From Aeoliella sp052161615 (GTDB lineage Bacteria; Planctomycetota; Planctomycetia; Pirellulales; Lacipirellulaceae): a DNA stretch of 64,000 bases. The notes beneath the pieces were generated by a model that saw only the letters and a program-made list of their open reading frames with translations, was not told the origin of the DNA and did not search any database. Of this stretch, positions 6,797-15,408 are shown piece after piece. Both the position numbers and the translations under genes were made by a program. Position 1 is the stretch's first letter. Each line of letters starts with the position of its first letter. The stretch lies in the NCBI RefSeq assembly GCF_052161615.1, contig NZ_CP197417.1, positions 434,001 to 498,000 of the forward strand, read 5' to 3'.

Positions 6797-8479
6797 ATGT
6801 CCACTCCTGGCCCCCAATCCGACGATCGCCTGAGCGAAGAGCTCGTGGCGTATCTCGATGGCGAGCTCTCCGTTGGTGAGAGCGAGTCGGTCGAGTCGCG
6901 GCTGCACCAGGACGATCATGCCCGGAGCGAGTTGCAGAAGTTCGACCGCGTGTGGAACGCGCTCGACGATCTGCCCCGCATCACGGTGGACGACACCTTC
7001 ACGCGGACCACCATCGAGATGGCAGCCGTCGAGGCACGGAAGGAGCTGGCCCATGAGACGGCGATGCTCCCTATACGGCGGCGTAATCGTTGGTTGAAGC
7101 TGGCGGCTCTCACCACGGCGGCAGGGCTCATTGGCTTTGCGGCCATCGCGGCGTTGGCCCCTAATCCCAATCGCGAGCTCTACACCAATCTGCCGGTGAT
7201 TCTGGAGCTGGACGCTTATTCCGAAGTCCGCGACATCGAGTTCTTGCGCTTGCTGCACGATCAGGCGGGCGACTGGCTACTGAGCGAGTGGGGCGCGGAG
7301 ATTGAGAAGCCCGTCTCCGACCTCGCCGCCGTGACGCCGGCAAGTTACACCGAGCGGCGAGAATTCGTCACCGCGCTCCCGGCCAGCGAACAAACCGACG
7401 TGGCGAGCAAGCACCGCCGCTACGAGAGCCTCACTCCCGAGATGCGAGACGAGCTCAACGAGTGGCACCGCACCGTGGCCGCCGCGCCCGACGCCAAGGA
7501 GCTGCAGAAGACCCTGCTCGCCTACTACGCGTGGGTGTCGCAGCAGGGGGAAGTCGAACAAGCGCGACTGCGTACGCTGTCCGCCGCCGAGCGCCTTGCC
7601 CGCGTGCAAGAGATCCAAGCCGAAACCGAGAAGCGAAACAAGTGGCACCTGTCTCCCCGCGAGGCGTCCGCCTTGCGATCGACGCTGGACGAGTTGGCGA
7701 ACAATCCAGAGATGAAACGACTTCATCAAGCTATGGTCAAGTCGTTGCCATCCCTGGATAAGTTGCCCGAGCGACTTTCGCCCGATCGCGCGGACTTGTT
7801 GCGAAAGCTCCGAAGGATGAGCCCGCAACAAACGATGCTCTTTGTCATGTGGCTATCGTCGGGTGGCCGAGCCGAATTCATGAATCCGGCTATCGTCGCG
7901 TATCGCGATGCGATCGAGCAGCACCTAGTCGCCGCGATCGACCCATCCATGCTGGCCAAACTTCCGGAAGAGCCTTTAGGGCGGACGCGGCAACTTGCCG
8001 TGTGGCTTACCGTGGCTTCGAGACCACAGGGCAAGCCTGACGTCGCGACGCTCGAAGAGTATTTCTTCAGTGACAAACTCACGGAAGCCGAGCGGCAGGA
8101 GTTACTGGCCAAGCCGCTGGAGCAGATGCTCAAGGAACTCGAAGTGCTTTACGCCCGCGAGTTCGCTGACGACGATCAATTCTGGTCCGAACTACGCGGC
8201 GGACCCTTCGGTGGCGGCCGACGCGGCGGCTGGGACCGTGGCCGCGATGGACGTGGGCCAGAAGGTCGAGGAGACGGTCGACGCGATGGCGAGCGTGGCC
8301 CAGGTGATCGAGGGCCAGGAGGCCGAGGAGACGACGATCGCGGGCCCCGAGAGCGTGGTCCCGGCGGTCCCCCAGGCGAGCGTGGCGGCCCGCCATTTGG
8401 CGAGCGACCCCCCTTTGGTGAAGGCCCACCCTCCTTCGGCGAAGGCCCTCCACCCCCACCACTTCGGCCCGAAGGGTGA
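6797..8479 (+). CDS. Large membrane anti-sigma-like protein with Gly/Arg/Pro-rich tail
   Basis: 560 residues. The N-terminus (LSEELVAYLDGELSVGESES, then VESRL) is the helical anti-sigma fold typical of planctomycetes, but it lacks the HxxxCxxC zinc ligands of ZAS-type proteins. One membrane helix follows (about 99-118), then a long extracytoplasmic, Glu/Arg-rich helical region without recognisable domains. The last 95 residues are a low-complexity series of GRGPGxRG and PPFGEGPP repeats, predicted disordered. Its place 73 bases after the sigma gene implies that it binds that sigma factor and senses a signal outside the membrane. The family-A palindrome begins just after the stop. The tail could be a cell-wall or nucleic-acid contact; that is speculation. 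Confidence 0.75.
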   Translation: MSTPGPQSDDRLSEELVAYLDGELSVGESESVESRLHQDDHARSELQKFDRVWNALDDLPRITVDDTFTRTTIEMAAVEARKELAHETAMLPIRRRNRWLKLAALTTAAGLIGFAAIAALAPNPNRELYTNLPVILELDAYSEVRDIEFLRLLHDQAGDWLLSEWGAEIEKPVSDLAAVTPASYTERREFVTALPASEQTDVASKHRRYESLTPEMRDELNEWHRTVAAAPDAKELQKTLLAYYAWVSQQGEVEQARLRTLSAAERLARVQEIQAETEKRNKWHLSPREASALRSTLDELANNPEMKRLHQAMVKSLPSLDKLPERLSPDRADLLRKLRRMSPQQTMLFVMWLSSGGRAEFMNPAIVAYRDAIEQHLVAAIDPSMLAKLPEEPLGRTRQLAVWLTVASRPQGKPDVATLEEYFFSDKLTEAERQELLAKPLEQMLKELEVLYAREFADDDQFWSELRGGPFGGGRRGGWDRGRDGRGPEGRGDGRRDGERGPGDRGPGGRGDDDRGPRERGPGGPPGERGGPPFGERPPFGEGPPSFGEGPPPPPLRPEG

Positions 8480-8488
8480 ACCGAACTG

Positions 8489-8566
8489 GCGAGCCGGAAG
8501 CGTGGGCGCCCGGAGGTTTCGTACGATGGCGTTTTCCAACTCCGGTCGCTAACGCTCCCGGCTCGC
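8489..8566. repeat. Palindromic repeat, family A
   Basis: Arms 8489-8514 (degenerate) and 8541-8566 (canonical, ending in CTCCCGGCTCGC) are inverted copies. They sit between the anti-sigma gene and the convergent helical-repeat gene. Confidence 0.8.
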
Positions 8567-8570
8567 CTTA

Positions 8571-9731
8571 CTAGTGTCGCTCCGCGGCACCCAACTGCTG
8601 GCGATGCACCACGCCGATCGCCAGGCCGACAGGATCGTCGCGGTCGGTGAGAATGGTTTCGTAGCGTTCCCAGTCGCCACTCTTTGCGGCTAGATCTAGC
8701 AGCCGGGGTGCGAAGGGCGAAAGCTGGGCGTCGGCGGGTATTTCACGCGCGAAGATTTCCATCGCTTCCTGGGCGTGCCCCGTGCGTTCGAGCAGGACCA
8801 GCAGCGTTTCGAGTGGCGCGGTCCCATCGCTGGCGAGGTCCGACTCGTCCGCGCGGGCGCGGAAGTAGTCGAGCGCCGCCGGTACTTCGCGACCCAGCGT
8901 GGCTAGGAAGAAATGGCGGTGCGATTCGTAGAGGTCCTCGAAGGGAGCCTCGCCGGCGTACTGCAAAGTCGTGTCGAGCCTGGCCCCGTATTCCGCGAGA
9001 CCCAAGGCAAGTTCCACGAGTGGCGGAACGGTAAGCACTCGCGCGAATCGAACCGTGGCCGCTAGGTGCGATGCGTCCACGTGCGAAGCTTGGACCTCGA
9101 ACAACCAGTCGCGACCTTCCATCAGCTCCGTGACCGTCGCGCGGGCAGCGGGCTTCGTTGGCTCTTGGCGTCCGATGTGGTTGCGGAGGTTTTCACGTAG
9201 TTCGCGATCGACATGCCTTACGAGCACCGTCGCGCACGCGGCGAGGTCTTCGTGCGACAACTGATGGGCGAGCCCTTCGAGCGTGGTGATCGCGTTGCAA
9301 GTGCCAAGGTGCCCGAGCATCCAGCCGTAACCCCGCTCGACATCGACCCCTTCGTACAAGGCGAGTTCGATCAAGGGTTCAATGTTTTCCGTCGTGGGGA
9401 CCGACCGGGCGAGCGCCGCCCGCATCATTCGCTTCTCACCCGCGGGTCGCAGGTAACGCCATGCTTCGCGGAGTCTTCCCGCATCGAGCAACAGCCCACC
9501 CACTTCGCGACACGCGGCGGTGTAGTCGTTCTCAAGCGTTGTCCGCGCAGGCTCGGGCAGGTCGTCGAGCGAAGGCGAATCGGTGAGCGAAAGCCCGAGC
9601 CGCGACCGGGCCTCGACGAGTCTCGCTTCGAAGAGTTCGTGCCACCGACCCGCGGCGGCGAGTTCGTGGGCGAGCCGGCTGAAGAGTTCGTCGGTACTCA
9701 TGGACGAGTTGGAGAGCGTTTCGAGGTTCAT
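8571..9731 (-). CDS. Conserved helical-repeat protein, function unknown
   Basis: 386 residues from the ATG at 9731 (MNLETLSNSS). An earlier ATG at 9755 would add MAARYNGS, but the longer N-terminus looks unstructured. No signal peptide or catalytic motif. The protein is almost entirely amphipathic helices with tetratricopeptide-like spacing (GRLREAWRYLRPAGEKR, GHAQEAMEIFAREI, SGDWERYETIL), so it is probably a superhelical scaffold. Acidic, probably cytoplasmic. It is convergent with the anti-sigma gene and has no clear partner. I do not recognise a named family. Confidence 0.65.
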   Translation of the reverse strand: MNLETLSNSSMSTDELFSRLAHELAAAGRWHELFEARLVEARSRLGLSLTDSPSLDDLPEPARTTLENDYTAACREVGGLLLDAGRLREAWRYLRPAGEKRMMRAALARSVPTTENIEPLIELALYEGVDVERGYGWMLGHLGTCNAITTLEGLAHQLSHEDLAACATVLVRHVDRELRENLRNHIGRQEPTKPAARATVTELMEGRDWLFEVQASHVDASHLAATVRFARVLTVPPLVELALGLAEYGARLDTTLQYAGEAPFEDLYESHRHFFLATLGREVPAALDYFRARADESDLASDGTAPLETLLVLLERTGHAQEAMEIFAREIPADAQLSPFAPRLLDLAAKSGDWERYETILTDRDDPVGLAIGVVHRQQLGAAERH

Positions 9732-9780
9732 ACTTCCATTGTACCGCGCGGCCACAATTTTTGTGGATTGCTTTGTAGAA

Positions 9781-9855
9781 GGGCTCTCCCGAGCCCGATG
9801 TGGATTCTACTGCGGAGCTGACCCTTAGGCATCGGGCTCAGAGAGCCCTCCCACA
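9781..9855. repeat. Palindromic repeat, family B
   Basis: GGGCTCTCCCGAGCCCGAT (9781-9799) is inverted at 9831-9855 (ATCGGGCTCAGAGAGCCCTC, then CCACA). Each arm is itself a small hairpin. Related copies are at 12933-13010 and 32513-32538. Confidence 0.8.
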
Positions 9856-9880
9856 GGTTCTCTCCTCTCCCTCTACAACG

Positions 9881-9918
9881 AAAAAACCCGGCTTCTCGCT
9901 GGGCGAGAAGCCGGGTTT
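9881..9918 (-). terminator. Strong rho-independent terminator of the Gfo/Idh/MocA gene
   Basis: On the minus strand a 15-bp perfect stem (plus-strand arms 9884-9898 and 9904-9918, loop CTGGG) is followed by a run of six T (A at 9881-9886). It lies 33 bases past the stop codon at 9951. Confidence 0.9.
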
Positions 9919-9950
9919 CGTGTTGCACTTCGAATAAGCTCGGGGAGAGC

Positions 9951-11282
9951 TTAGATCATCTCGTAGCCGTTTTGGTATTCGGGCTTGACGATCGACATCA
10001 ACTTGGGGTTGCCCGGAGTCATCGTCTTGGCATCCCACTTCACCGGCTCACCACTCCAGACGGCCAGGTTGCCGAGCAGGATGGTTTCGGTCAGCGGACC
10101 GGCGTAGTCGACGAAGTTCGACATGGGGGTCTTCGAGCGATCCTTAATCGCATCGTAGAATTCACGCTCGTGGCCACGCGAACGGGGGTATTCGACCTTC
10201 ATCGGCTCAACGCCAATGAACTCGATACCTTGTTCGGCGTAGTCGCCAGCGGCGTACAGCTTGCCCTTGTCGCCGATGAGCATGACGCCCGATTGGCTGG
10301 GGGCGGGGCTGCCATCGCTGTTCTTCATCGTCACTTCGCTGAACATGCTGTTGTCGGGCTTCTTGCCGCCGTCGTACCAGTACAGCGTGAACGCCTCGCG
10401 GTCGCCCAGCTTTGGGAACTCGTACTTGATGGTCGACCACTCGGGGTAGCTATCGCCGTTGTGGCCCGAGGTCTCGGCCGAAACCGAAACAGGGTCACGC
10501 ATGTTAAGACCCATGAACGGCAGGTTGCAGGTATGGCAAGCCATGTCGCCTAGAGCACCGGTGCCGAAGTCCCACCAGCCACGCCATGCAAACGCATGAT
10601 ACGCACCGGGAGCGAACTCACGCTTCGGCGCGACGCCGAGCCAGAGATCCCAATGCACGTTCTCAGGAGCGGGCTGACCGCTGGGGCGAGGGCCACCTTG
10701 CGGCCACACGGGGCGATTGGTCCAAACATGGACTTCGCTGACGTTGCCAATGTTACCAGCTTTGACCTGATGGGCTGCTTCGCGCATCGGGTTGTGGGCC
10801 GTGTACTGATTGCCCATCTGGGTAACCACGTTGTTCTCCTTGGCGATTTCGCCAAGGCGTCGTGCTTCCCAAATGGTGCGAGTCATTGGCTTCTGGCAAT
10901 ACACGTGCTTGCCCGACTTCATGGCAGCAGCGGCAACCACGGCGTGCATGTGGTCAGGCGTGCTGACGACAACGACGTCGAGCTTGTCGCCCATCTTGTC
11001 GAACATTTCACGGTAGTCGTTAAACGTGGCGCCCGACTTCATGACCGACTCTTTGCCGGCCAAGGTCTTGTCGTCGATATCGCATAGCGCGGCGATCTTG
11101 CCAAAGCGGCTGGCGTTGGTCACGTCCGAGTCGCCCTTGCCACCTACGCCCACGCATCCGATCTGAAGTTTCTCATTGGGCGATTTGCTCTGGGCTGAAG
11201 CTACCCCTCCCAGCACCCAAAAGCCTGCGCCCACTGCAGCGGTGGACTGCAGGAAGTCGCGTCGATTTTGATGATTCGGCAT
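9951..11282 (-). CDS. Gfo/Idh/MocA-family oxidoreductase with Tat signal
   Basis: 443 residues. The N-terminus NRRDFLQSTAAVGAGFWVLG is a twin-arginine signal ending AQS, so the enzyme is exported folded with its cofactor. The Rossmann fold begins LQIGCVGVGGKGDSDV, and the family's nucleotide and catalytic segment reads VYCQKPMTRTIWEARRLGEI (QKP instead of the common EKP, a variant I associate with secreted planctomycete members). The C-terminal part holds the alpha/beta substrate domain with DMACHTCNLPFMGL. Members oxidise or reduce sugar and inositol derivatives with NAD(P). The substrate is unknown. Single gene with its own terminator. Confidence 0.92.
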   Translation of the reverse strand: MPNHQNRRDFLQSTAAVGAGFWVLGGVASAQSKSPNEKLQIGCVGVGGKGDSDVTNASRFGKIAALCDIDDKTLAGKESVMKSGATFNDYREMFDKMGDKLDVVVVSTPDHMHAVVAAAAMKSGKHVYCQKPMTRTIWEARRLGEIAKENNVVTQMGNQYTAHNPMREAAHQVKAGNIGNVSEVHVWTNRPVWPQGGPRPSGQPAPENVHWDLWLGVAPKREFAPGAYHAFAWRGWWDFGTGALGDMACHTCNLPFMGLNMRDPVSVSAETSGHNGDSYPEWSTIKYEFPKLGDREAFTLYWYDGGKKPDNSMFSEVTMKNSDGSPAPSQSGVMLIGDKGKLYAAGDYAEQGIEFIGVEPMKVEYPRSRGHEREFYDAIKDRSKTPMSNFVDYAGPLTETILLGNLAVWSGEPVKWDAKTMTPGNPKLMSIVKPEYQNGYEMI

Positions 11283-11558
11283 CGTCTCTCAACTCCTCAA
11301 GATTGTGAAAAAACACGAAGCGGGTGCAGCCTACCGAGGGGCAGAATCGACGGGCGTGCCTTGGCCGACCAGCGAGGTCGCCAAAGATATCTTACCCAAA
11401 TGTTGCGGCGGATTCAAAACGTCGGGCACCTGAAACTCGCCGGAAATCCTTAATTGAGAATTTCTCGCCCATCGGGGCGTTTCGCGGTATAAAGGTAGGT
11501 CCCCCCGCGACTTGTTTCTAAAGTCCATAGTCCAACTTCCCAGCTCGTGGTGTTTAAG

Positions 11559-12821
11559 ATGCGCTCATTTTCCCGACTTCTGGCTGTTTTCTCCCTGACT
11601 TTTGCCTTGGGGACCACCTGCTCCCTGGCCCAAAGCACCACGGCGACCGACGACGCTGCGGTTGCCCACGCCAAGAAGCTGCTCGCCCTGGTTACGGTGA
11701 ACCCCGCAGGCGAGGTGACCGCCATTAACCTGGACGAACGCCCGGTGAGCGACGACCAGCTGGAGCCACTTTTGGGAGCCAAGAAGCTCACCAAGCTCTC
11801 TCTCTGGGGCGCCAACATCACCGATGCCGCGCTCGACACCATCGTCAAGTTCGAGAACCTCTCTGACCTGTCGCTCCGCAACACCAGCATCACCGATGCG
11901 GGCCTCGCGAAGCTCAGGAAGCTACCGAAGCTCTCGTCGCTGAATCTCGAACGAACCACGCAGATGACCAACGACGGCGTGAAGCACCTCGCCGAACTGC
12001 CGAACCTGACGTACTTGTTCTTGCTGTTTAATCGCGTGAACGACGAGGGCGTGGCTCATCTGGTGGGCGCGCCGAAGCTGCGACTGCTCGACCTGCGCGG
12101 CTGCACCATCACCGACGAGGGGATGAAGAGCATCGCCCAGATTCCGACGCTTGCCGCGGTGAAGATTCGTAGCTCGTCCGTCACCGACGCCGGCATGGCC
12201 GAAATGGCCAAGCTGCCGAAGCTCAAGGGCCTAACGCTGCAAGACACGGCCATCACCGATGCGGGCCTCGCGTCGATTGCGGGCCTCAAGGAAATGGACG
12301 ATCTCGACCTGATGCGTGCCGCTCTGACCGACGACGCCCTCGAGCACCTGTCGGGCATGACCAAGCTCCGTCACCTGACGCTGCGTGGTACCTACGTAAA
12401 CGGTTCGGGCTTCCCGCACCTCGAGAATTGCAAGCTTCTCCGCAAGCTCGACGTCAGCGAAACCGGCGTCGACGACGCGGGGCTAGAGTACCTCACGGAC
12501 AAGGACAAGCTGGTGTACCTCAATTTGTGGAACACCATGGTGACCAACGAAGGCCTGCAGCACATCAACAAGCTCGGCTTGCTGTACCTGAACCTCGATA
12601 ACTCCACCGTCGACGACGAGGGCATGGCCATCCTCTCATCGCTGCCGGCCTTGACCACTTTGTCGATCGAAGGGACCGACGTCGGCGACGAAGGTCTTGC
12701 GGAACTCGGCAAAATCAAGACGCTCGATCGCATTACCGCGCGGCTGACGCTGATCACCGAAGCGGGTGTCGAAGCGATCCACAAGATGCTGCCCGGGGTG
12801 GTCGTCGAGTGGGACGAGTAG
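11559..12821 (+). CDS. Secreted leucine-rich-repeat protein
   Basis: 420 residues from the ATG at 11559. Two upstream in-frame GTG codons (11547, 11550) would only prefix a good signal peptide (MRSFSRLLAVFSLTFALG, cut near SLA-QS). The mature protein is about 14 leucine-rich repeats of roughly 23-25 residues with the pattern ITDAGLAxLxxLPKLxxL, similar to cysteine-containing/RI-like bacterial LRRs but without cysteines. It should form a curved solenoid for protein binding in the periplasm or at the surface. It is divergent from the Gfo/Idh gene. No enzymatic domain is visible. Such proteins are abundant in planctomycetes; the partner is unknown. Confidence 0.85.
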   Translation: MRSFSRLLAVFSLTFALGTTCSLAQSTTATDDAAVAHAKKLLALVTVNPAGEVTAINLDERPVSDDQLEPLLGAKKLTKLSLWGANITDAALDTIVKFENLSDLSLRNTSITDAGLAKLRKLPKLSSLNLERTTQMTNDGVKHLAELPNLTYLFLLFNRVNDEGVAHLVGAPKLRLLDLRGCTITDEGMKSIAQIPTLAAVKIRSSSVTDAGMAEMAKLPKLKGLTLQDTAITDAGLASIAGLKEMDDLDLMRAALTDDALEHLSGMTKLRHLTLRGTYVNGSGFPHLENCKLLRKLDVSETGVDDAGLEYLTDKDKLVYLNLWNTMVTNEGLQHINKLGLLYLNLDNSTVDDEGMAILSSLPALTTLSIEGTDVGDEGLAELGKIKTLDRITARLTLITEAGVEAIHKMLPGVVVEWDE

Positions 12822-13086
12822 GTCCGTACGGCGGAATTTATTCCGTTACCTGCCCGCTAAGTTAGCGATCGCTCTGGAGTCCGTCCGCGGCCGGGGACGG
12901 CCCGGCTCGCTGGACGCGAGGCTTGCTGCTTCTGTGGGAGGCCTCTCCGAGGCCGATGACCCTTCAACAATGTGCAGCCTGCAAATCGGGCTCAGGAGAG
13001 CCCTCCCACAAGTGCTGCGGGCGTAATCGCGCCAGCCGCGCCAATCGGCCTGCGAAGTTCCAGGGGCCGAGCAAATTCCCAGCGGA
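12822..13086. repeat. Intergenic repeats including a family-B palindrome
   Basis: 12933-12957 and 12985-13010 are inverted arms of repeat family B. Each arm is also a small hairpin: GGCCTC-TCC-GAGGCC on the left, GGGCTC-AGGA-GAGCCC on the right, so the bases differ but the pairing is kept. A GC-rich palindrome-like segment, CCGGGGACGGCCCGGCTCGC, lies around 12891-12910. No gene is visible. Confidence 0.7.
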
Positions 13087-13593
13087 ATGAATTCCGCCCG
13101 ACCGCGCGGCGTGATTAGTCTGAAGGGCATGGATACGCCCTTTGCACTCGTCGCCGAACCCTCGCCTTACGACTCGCCGCAGACCACTGAGTCGGCACCC
13201 CGCGGGGTGCTGTGGGTGCTGCAGGCGGCGGGGGCGACGCTCGCTATTTCGGCGTGGGGCGTGCTGCTTTTGCACGTGGTGTTGGTGGTACGCGCCGAAC
13301 ATCGTCTGGCCGCGGTGCTGGAAAGTGCCGAGCATTTTTCGCAGCTTCCCGGCGTCACCGAGCGCGAGCTCGTCGACTACACCCATCGGCAGCTCGGCCG
13401 CCAGCGGTTCGATGGGGGCACGCTCAAACTCGGAGCCGCTCCCCATGCGAGGGTCACGGTCGAGGGCGTTAAAGCACAGCCCGCTGGTTGGCTATCGCGT
13501 GTCACTAGCACGGCGTCGAGCTGGCTCGCGGGCGAATCGGCCGTTGAGGTCGGTGCCAGCGACACCCCATCGCAAGGGTTCTTCGCCAAGTAG
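13087..13593 (+). CDS. Small single-helix membrane protein, function unknown
   Basis: 168 residues from the ATG at 13087; an internal ATG at 13129 (MDTPFALVAE) is an equally good start. One membrane helix (about 44-68: VLQAAGATLAISAWGVLLLH) is preceded by a soluble Ser/Pro-rich segment and followed by about 100 residues. It has no lipobox and no recognised domain. It is convergent with the FliL-like lipoprotein gene at 13599, only five bases from its end. A role with the FliL-like group is possible but not shown. Confidence 0.55.
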   Translation: MNSARPRGVISLKGMDTPFALVAEPSPYDSPQTTESAPRGVLWVLQAAGATLAISAWGVLLLHVVLVVRAEHRLAAVLESAEHFSQLPGVTERELVDYTHRQLGRQRFDGGTLKLGAAPHARVTVEGVKAQPAGWLSRVTSTASSWLAGESAVEVGASDTPSQGFFAK

Positions 13594-13598
13594 AACGT

Positions 13599-14036
13599 CT
13601 AGAGCGGAATGAACCGCACCGTGCGCAGCCCCACCGATTCCACCGGCGTCTCGCCGAGCGTGCCGTTGACGACTTGGAGCAGGCGCTCACGGAACGCAAC
13701 GAGATTTGGATCGGCGATTTCCGCGGCCGTTGTCTGTCGTAGGGCGATGATCACGGCGTGACGCAGCCGATAGTCGATCGACTTCAGCGTCTCTTCGAGC
13801 TTCGGCACTTTGTGCCTCACCGTGGTGCCAAACAGCTCGGCTTCGATCTCGATGGGCGTGGGGTCGAGCTCGGTGCGGGGCAGGGTAGTGCGAAATTGGC
13901 CGAGTTTCACTTCTTCGAGCCGCGTCCGAATCGCCCGGTTGTGCGCCGCGTCGAGTAGCTTGTCGTTGTCGTAGCAACCCATCGTCGCACCGAGCGCGAA
14001 CACGAGCGTCATGGTTTGAAGAAGGTAACGATTCAT
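13599..14036 (-). CDS. FliL-like lipoprotein 1
   Basis: 145 residues from the ATG at 14036. A type II signal peptide ends in the lipobox LGATMGC, so the protein is probably lipid-anchored. The rest follows the pattern of the FliL/stomatin-like fold: KLGQFRTTLPRTE, a beta stretch IEIEAELFGTTV, a helix YRLRHAVIIALRQTTAAEI, DPNLVAFRERLLQVVNGTLG and a final strand VRFIPL. The same order of elements occurs in the two genes across the divergent promoter region (14224, 14700). FliL normally sits by the flagellar stator, but no flagellar gene is in this window. The relationship is inferred from pattern, not alignment. Confidence 0.55.
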   Translation of the reverse strand: MNRYLLQTMTLVFALGATMGCYDNDKLLDAAHNRAIRTRLEEVKLGQFRTTLPRTELDPTPIEIEAELFGTTVRHKVPKLEETLKSIDYRLRHAVIIALRQTTAAEIADPNLVAFRERLLQVVNGTLGETPVESVGLRTVRFIPL

Positions 14037-14149
14037 AGCAGCGCAGCGCCGAGCGTCTGGTTTCAGCATTCAATTCAAGTCTTGCTCAGTCCGAAGCTCA
14101 CGTGGGGTTGCGACGGTCGACGCAGCCGATTCCGCGCTCGCCGAAGGCG

Positions 14150-14156
14150 TTATAAT
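14150..14156 (+). promoter_or_regulatory. Possible -10 box in the divergent FliL-like intergenic region
   Basis: TATAAT at 14151-14156 lies 68 bases before the FliL-like gene 2. No good -35 is found at 17 bp spacing (GATTCC). Weak evidence. Confidence 0.3.
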
Positions 14157-14223
14157 CCTCCTAGTCGTCCCGCTCGGCATTGCAATCTCGTGGCTTTATC
14201 GTCCCTGCGGCCTATCCTTGAGG

Positions 14224-14703
14224 ATGAAGCCGTACGTCTCCATTCCGAGAATTCTTGCCCTGCGTGGCGCGTTGCTGGTCGCAGCCTGCGCTCTGTCTGT
14301 TGGATGTGGTTCGGAGAAGACTTCGCCCTTCGAGCGGTTTGAGCGTCTGCCGACGATTGCCGAACTGGTGACCGTCGACCTGGGCGAATACCACATCCCG
14401 GTGCCCGTGGAGCCCACGGCGGAGTCGAGCCCCAGCTCAGCCACACAGGTGCAGATCGAGTTTCGCCTGCACGCAGCCGTCTTGCCTCAGCACCAGGCGA
14501 CGATGATTAGCAATTTCGAGCGGCTAGAGGGTCGCCTTCGCGATCGGGTAATTCACGTATGCCGGCACGCGTCGGCCGAAGAATTGCTGGACCCCGAGTT
14601 GTCGACGCTCAAGACCGAACTTTCCGATTCGCTCAAGCCGTTTATCGGCAACGCCCGGATCGAACGCCTCCATATCGAAGACCCACAGGTGCGACGACTG
14701 TGA
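14224..14703 (+). CDS. FliL-like lipoprotein 2
   Basis: 159 residues from the ATG at 14224; a TTG six bases upstream is in frame. The lipobox is LSVGC. The mature part again shows the FliL-like order: VDLGEYHIPVPVEP, the strand VQIEFRLHAAVLP, a helix with RLRDRVIHVCRHASAEELLD, PELSTLKTELSDSLKPFIG and a final strand IERLHIEDPQV. Its stop codon overlaps the GTG start of the next gene (GTGA at 14700-14703), so the two are probably translated in a coupled way. Function unknown; likely part of the same envelope assembly as genes 1 and 3. Confidence 0.55.
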   Translation: MKPYVSIPRILALRGALLVAACALSVGCGSEKTSPFERFERLPTIAELVTVDLGEYHIPVPVEPTAESSPSSATQVQIEFRLHAAVLPQHQATMISNFERLEGRLRDRVIHVCRHASAEELLDPELSTLKTELSDSLKPFIGNARIERLHIEDPQVRRL

Positions 14704-15224
14704 TCGACTGCCAACAAGCATCCGCGCGACGCCCATCGTGCCACGGACTATTCGTGGCGTTGGTGGCGGTTGCGATGTTCGGACTTCCGACGCTCACCCT
14801 GGCGAGTGGTGGGGGTGGGCATGCCGCACCCGCGAAACCAAAAGAATCGGGTGGTCACGGTGGTGGCCATGGTGCTGCCGAAGAAGCTCCCGCAGTCGAG
14901 CAGCAGGGCAACGCCTTCAAGCTCGGCGAGTTCACGCTCAAGGTGTTTCGGCCCGTCGAGCGCGAGAAGGCGACGCTGCATTTCGTCATCTGGGTAGAAG
15001 TCGATGAGGAGAAGGTCGCTGGGTTTGCAGACCAGTGGATGCCGCGCCAGCACCGCGTTCGTAACCAAGTGATCACCTCTGCGCGGCTGGTGCACCCCAG
15101 CGACTTTGACGACCCCACGCTCCACGCCTTCCGCCGCCGCATCTACCTAAGGCTTCGTCGCGCGGTTCCCGAGCTTCCGATTAAGGAAGTATTCATCACC
15201 GACTTTAGTTACATAGTCGAGTAG
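14700..15224 (+). CDS. FliL-like secreted protein 3
   Basis: 174 residues if translation starts at the GTG at 14700, which overlaps the upstream stop. Upstream in-frame codons overlap the preceding gene and encode an implausible Arg-rich stretch. A hydrophobic signal (GLFVALVAVAMFGLPTLTLA) is followed by a Gly/His-rich linker (GGGGHAAPAKP). Then comes the clearest FliL pattern of the three: FKLGEFTLKVFRP, strand TLHFVIWVEVDEE, helix HRVRNQVITSARLVHPSDF, TLHAFRRRIYLRLRRAVP and VFITDFSYIVE, matching the V-Y-F-T-x-F end of FliL. Gene 3 lacks a lipobox. It is followed by the peptide transporter, with which it has no evident link. Confidence 0.6.
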   Translation: MIDCQQASARRPSCHGLFVALVAVAMFGLPTLTLASGGGGHAAPAKPKESGGHGGGHGAAEEAPAVEQQGNAFKLGEFTLKVFRPVEREKATLHFVIWVEVDEEKVAGFADQWMPRQHRVRNQVITSARLVHPSDFDDPTLHAFRRRIYLRLRRAVPELPIKEVFITDFSYIVE

Positions 15225-15408
15225 CTAGCGGCGGGCGCATTGACCCGGGTTTGTCTCGCCTGTTAGCATAAAAGCTTGGGACGGCGGAACATGCGGCATC
15301 TGACGCCGTGAAGCGATTGCTTCGGTGGTCTAGGCGGCGTCCCTTGCGCATACGGCCTTCCTTGGCCGCGGAACCTTGGCCCCCCTCTCTCGAATCGCGG
15401 AAGTGACG

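Noticed and set aside
13599..15224. A flagellar operon
   Set aside because: No fli, flg or mot gene is adjacent, and the three proteins are lipoproteins or secreted rather than the usual FliL membrane form.
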